Positions 61,576 to 64,000 of a stretch of 64,000 nucleotides of DNA are shown here, piece by piece (positions within the stretch are counted from its first letter, which is position 1; the number at the start of each line of letters is the position of its first letter). The notes beneath the pieces are model-generated. The model saw only the letters and a program-made list of their open reading frames with translations. It made no database searches and was not told where the DNA came from. This DNA is from Deltaproteobacteria bacterium UBA4427 (GTDB lineage: Bacteria > Myxococcota_A > UBA9160 > UBA4427): NCBI GenBank assembly GCA_002390675.1, contig DGPZ01000019.1:1-64000 (forward strand), written 5' to 3'. A program made the translations under genes and the position numbers.

Positions 61576-64000
61576 GTGCGCCCGTACCGCTTTAAGCAAT
61601 CAACTCTATTGACTCGGCTGGCAATACCTTTGCTGGCATGCTTCGCCTTGTGCTCGGTCCCGTTGACCAGCTTTGCTCAGCCTGCGGACGAAGAGGAACT
61701 TATTTCTCTCGACTTCGCAGACGTCGAGCTTCCCGTGGTCATCGACACAATTTCGCGGCTGACGGGATACAACTTCATCTACGACGATCGCGTACGCGGT
61801 CGCGTCACGATCGTCTCCCCAACCGAAGTCACCATCGACCAAGCCTTCGCCGTCTTCGAATCGGTTCTCAAGGTTAAGGGTTTTTCACTCGTCCTCGGTC
61901 CGGGCAACACCTACAAAATCCTGCCCATTCGAGACATCAAGGAATCCAGCGTCGACACGATCAAGGACAACCGCCCGTCGCCGAATCGTGACCGCTTCGT
62001 CACTCGTCTCGTTCCGCTCCAGTTCATCGACGCCGCGGCCATCACACAAACGATCAAGCCACTCATCTCGAAGGACGCGTCCCTCGTCGCCTACGACGCT
62101 ACGAACACGATCATAGTCACCGACAGCGAAAGCAATATCCGGCGCCTGCTGTCGATCCTCGCCGCGTTAGACGTCGAGAGTTATCGCCAAGAGCTCGCTG
62201 TGATCAAGATTGAGCATGCGGATGCCAACACGCTTGCGGAGCAGCTTTCCGAAATTTACGGAGCGGAAGTCGCTTCTGCGTCAGGTGGTTCGACAGCAGC
62301 GCAGAGACGCGCTCGATCGCGGCGTCGAACTACGAATACCTCCAGTGCGGCAGCAGCTACGGGAGGCGACAACGCCGTGGGCCCGACCGTGCGCATCCTC
62401 CCCGATGAGCGCACGAATTCGCTGCTCGTCCTTTCGTCGCGCCAGCAGCTCGCAGACATTCGCGGGCTTGTTCGTAAGCTCGACATCCAAGTTCGCGGCG
62501 AAGGTCGCATCCAGGTCTACTACTTGCGGCATGCGGATGCCGAAGAACTTTCGGAGACGCTCAACTCGTTAGTCGGGTCCGGCGGTGGAAGTTCGAGCCG
62601 AAGCTCCAGCCTCCCTGGCTCCACTTCAAATAACCAGAGTATTCGCTCCGCCGTCACGCCTCTTGATGACGGCATCACCGTGACAGCTGACCCCGCCACG
62701 AACGCACTCGTTATCAAGGCGAGCAAGGAAGGCTACGAGACTCTCAAGCAGGTCATTGAGAAGCTCGACGTCTCCCGGCCGCAAGTGCTCGTCGAAGCGC
62801 TGATCGTGGAGGTCGACGTTACCGACGACCTCTCTCTCGGATTCGACATCGCCTATCGAATGGTCAACGGCGATATGGATCTTCTGCTCCAGACTGGCAA
62901 CGCCGTCGTTCCTGGCAGCGGTCTCGCAGCCGCAGCGCTTTCGAACGCCTTCGAGAACCCGGCGGACGCATTTACGCCCGGCGCAGTCGCCACAAGCAAC
63001 GGCGGCAGCTTCGGAATCGGCATGCAAGCCCTGGCCTCGGATAAGGACGTCAACATCGTCTCTGCCCCACACATTCTGACCTCGGACAACGAGGAAGCCG
63101 AAATCATCATCGGCGACAATATTCCGATCGTGACCGGTCGAACCGAAGCGGCAACCGGCGGTCCCAGCCTCTCCCAGGCGGTCAATGTTGAACGTCAAGA
63201 TGTCGGTGTCACCCTCCGTGTCACACCGCAAATCAGCGAAGGTGAAACGCTGCGGCTAAATATATTCCAGGAAATCACGGAGGTTTCACCTAACCCGGCA
63301 ACTGGCGATCCCGACGAAGTCGGCGTCGCGCTGAGCAATCGCAAGATCGAAAACACGGTCGTCGTTAACGACGGCGAAACCGTTGCAATCGGCGGGCTAA
63401 TCGACGAGAGCTATACGGAAACAGAGCGTGGTGTCCCCTTCCTGCGCGACGTTCCTTACCTCGGCTGGCTCTTCAAGACTAAGACCGAGTCGCTCCGCAA
63501 GACTAATCTGCTCATCTTCTTGACGCCGCATATCATCAGGAACGCGGATGACCTCGAGCGGGAAACGATCCGCAAGCGGCTCGAACTTGAAGAACGGGTC
63601 GGAAACGAACACGCGTTTGCCGAGCTGGAAGATTGGAACCGACCCACCGGAGGACGAGACTTTGCCGTCGCGGAAGAGCTGACGCGCCACAGCCTTCGCT
63701 ACCCGATCGATCGAATGCGTGAACTCGAAGAACGACATGAGAAGCTTCGAGACGAGCGAGAAGCCGAGGCGGAGCGAGTCGCCGAAGCCGGCATTCAGCG
63801 TTACGCAGTCCGCGTCGCAAGCTTCCTGGACGAAAACCAAGCCGCGCAGACATTGACGGCTCTGATCGACTCGGGCTACGACGGAACACTCGTGACCAGC
63901 GAATCCGACGGCAACCTCGTCTTCACGATCCAAATCGGTCCCTTCGAAGACCTTTGGACTGCCGACAGGACCGCGCAGACGCTAGATGCTGCCTACGGCC
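61576..64000 (+). CDS. gspD: Type II secretion secretin GspD with SPOR-like C-terminal domain (cut by window edge)
   Basis: The frame runs from GTG 61576 to the window end, 808 codons without a stop. Seen in order: signal peptide (about 10-37, ending SFAQ), N0 domain (DFADVELPVVIDTISRLTGYNF), N1-N3 repeats (VPLQFIDAAAITQTIKPLI; VIKIEHADANTLAEQL; VYYLRHADAEELSETL), and the secretin core (RPQVLVEALIVEVDV, NIVSAPHILTSDNEEAEIIIGDNIPIV, VERQDVGVTLRVTPQIS, VPFLRDVPYLGWLF, NLLIFLTPHIIRN). Residues about 700-738 are a charged helix, then about 740-808 look like a SPOR domain (QRYAVRVASFLDENQAAQTLTALIDSG, FTIQIGPFED). This secretin probably binds denuded peptidoglycan. The C-terminus is missing. Confidence 0.9.
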   Translation, partial: MRPYRFKQSTLLTRLAIPLLACFALCSVPLTSFAQPADEEELISLDFADVELPVVIDTISRLTGYNFIYDDRVRGRVTIVSPTEVTIDQAFAVFESVLKVKGFSLVLGPGNTYKILPIRDIKESSVDTIKDNRPSPNRDRFVTRLVPLQFIDAAAITQTIKPLISKDASLVAYDATNTIIVTDSESNIRRLLSILAALDVESYRQELAVIKIEHADANTLAEQLSEIYGAEVASASGGSTAAQRRARSRRRTTNTSSAAAATGGDNAVGPTVRILPDERTNSLLVLSSRQQLADIRGLVRKLDIQVRGEGRIQVYYLRHADAEELSETLNSLVGSGGGSSSRSSSLPGSTSNNQSIRSAVTPLDDGITVTADPATNALVIKASKEGYETLKQVIEKLDVSRPQVLVEALIVEVDVTDDLSLGFDIAYRMVNGDMDLLLQTGNAVVPGSGLAAAALSNAFENPADAFTPGAVATSNGGSFGIGMQALASDKDVNIVSAPHILTSDNEEAEIIIGDNIPIVTGRTEAATGGPSLSQAVNVERQDVGVTLRVTPQISEGETLRLNIFQEITEVSPNPATGDPDEVGVALSNRKIENTVVVNDGETVAIGGLIDESYTETERGVPFLRDVPYLGWLFKTKTESLRKTNLLIFLTPHIIRNADDLERETIRKRLELEERVGNEHAFAELEDWNRPTGGRDFAVAEELTRHSLRYPIDRMRELEERHEKLRDEREAEAERVAEAGIQRYAVRVASFLDENQAAQTLTALIDSGYDGTLVTSESDGNLVFTIQIGPFEDLWTADRTAQTLDAAYG

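Overview
This is a bacterial chromosome segment, G+C-rich and densely coded on both strands, with many 1-4 base stop/start overlaps between neighbouring genes. I saw no plasmid, phage, insertion sequence or CRISPR array. Gene content suggests a deltaproteobacterial or Myxococcota-like (or related soil/marine) Gram-negative: two Lon proteases, an MglA-like GTPase beside a GAF/GGDEF-like protein, an NtrC-type regulator and a sigma-54-type promoter, a type II secretion secretin, WS/DGAT acyltransferases and large receiver-domain proteins. The lineage is an inference from gene content only.

Layout. 0-11 kb is regulatory: the start of a methyltransferase, a membrane coiled-coil protein ending in a RelE/ParE-like domain, a histidine kinase with a stand-alone receiver, a divergent NtrC-type activator, a sigma-28-type sigma factor behind a convincing -24/-12 promoter, a decayed PP2C phosphatase gene, and a 766-residue receiver protein with a long acidic linker. 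10.5-13.4 kb is cofactor metabolism (nadC, birA, coaX). 13.6-18.1 kb is a tightly coupled three-gene operon: an unknown conserved protein, an MglA-like GTPase, and a triple-GAF protein with a degenerate GGDEF domain. 18.1-22.2 kb, mostly on the minus strand, has a WS/DGAT gene remnant, ATP sulfurylase with a strong terminator, a beta-propeller lipoprotein, a JAMM peptidase and an Rrf2 regulator. 22.4-31.5 kb is housekeeping: an ABC-F ATPase that seems to start at CTG, an RNase R family exonuclease, tRNA-Leu(CAG), an enoyl-CoA hydratase, an aldo/keto reductase and a first Lon.

31.6-38.3 kb is a surface-polysaccharide region: GT4 glycosyltransferase, DegT aminotransferase, polyprenyl-phosphate sugar transferase, a GT-C membrane glycosyltransferase and a GT81-like enzyme. 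38.4-42.5 kb holds a PilZ protein, a Y-family polymerase homologue without its catalytic acids but with a clamp-binding tail, and a penicillin-acylase homologue without its nucleophilic serine. 42.9-45.5 kb is pgk-tpiA-secG and tRNA-Leu(GAG). 46-52.5 kb is a lipid-type cluster: two WS/DGAT homologues (one with a broken active-site motif), an alpha/beta hydrolase with its TetR regulator, a DsbA-like oxidoreductase and a flavin reductase. 52.6-60.1 kb, read leftwards, is dnaK, hsp20, a second lon, an OmpA-domain lipoprotein and an ABC1/UbiB kinase-like protein. 60.7-64 kb starts a type II secretion operon, gspC then a gspD that carries a SPOR-like tail and runs off the window.

The most interesting points are: the membrane-tethered RelE/ParE-like domain; the GTPase/GAF operon, in which both the GTPase and the GGDEF domain lack hallmark residues; the adjacent dead polymerase and dead acylase; the secretin with a SPOR-like tail; and an 18-bp coding repeat (hexapeptide GDASL type) found in two unrelated genes.
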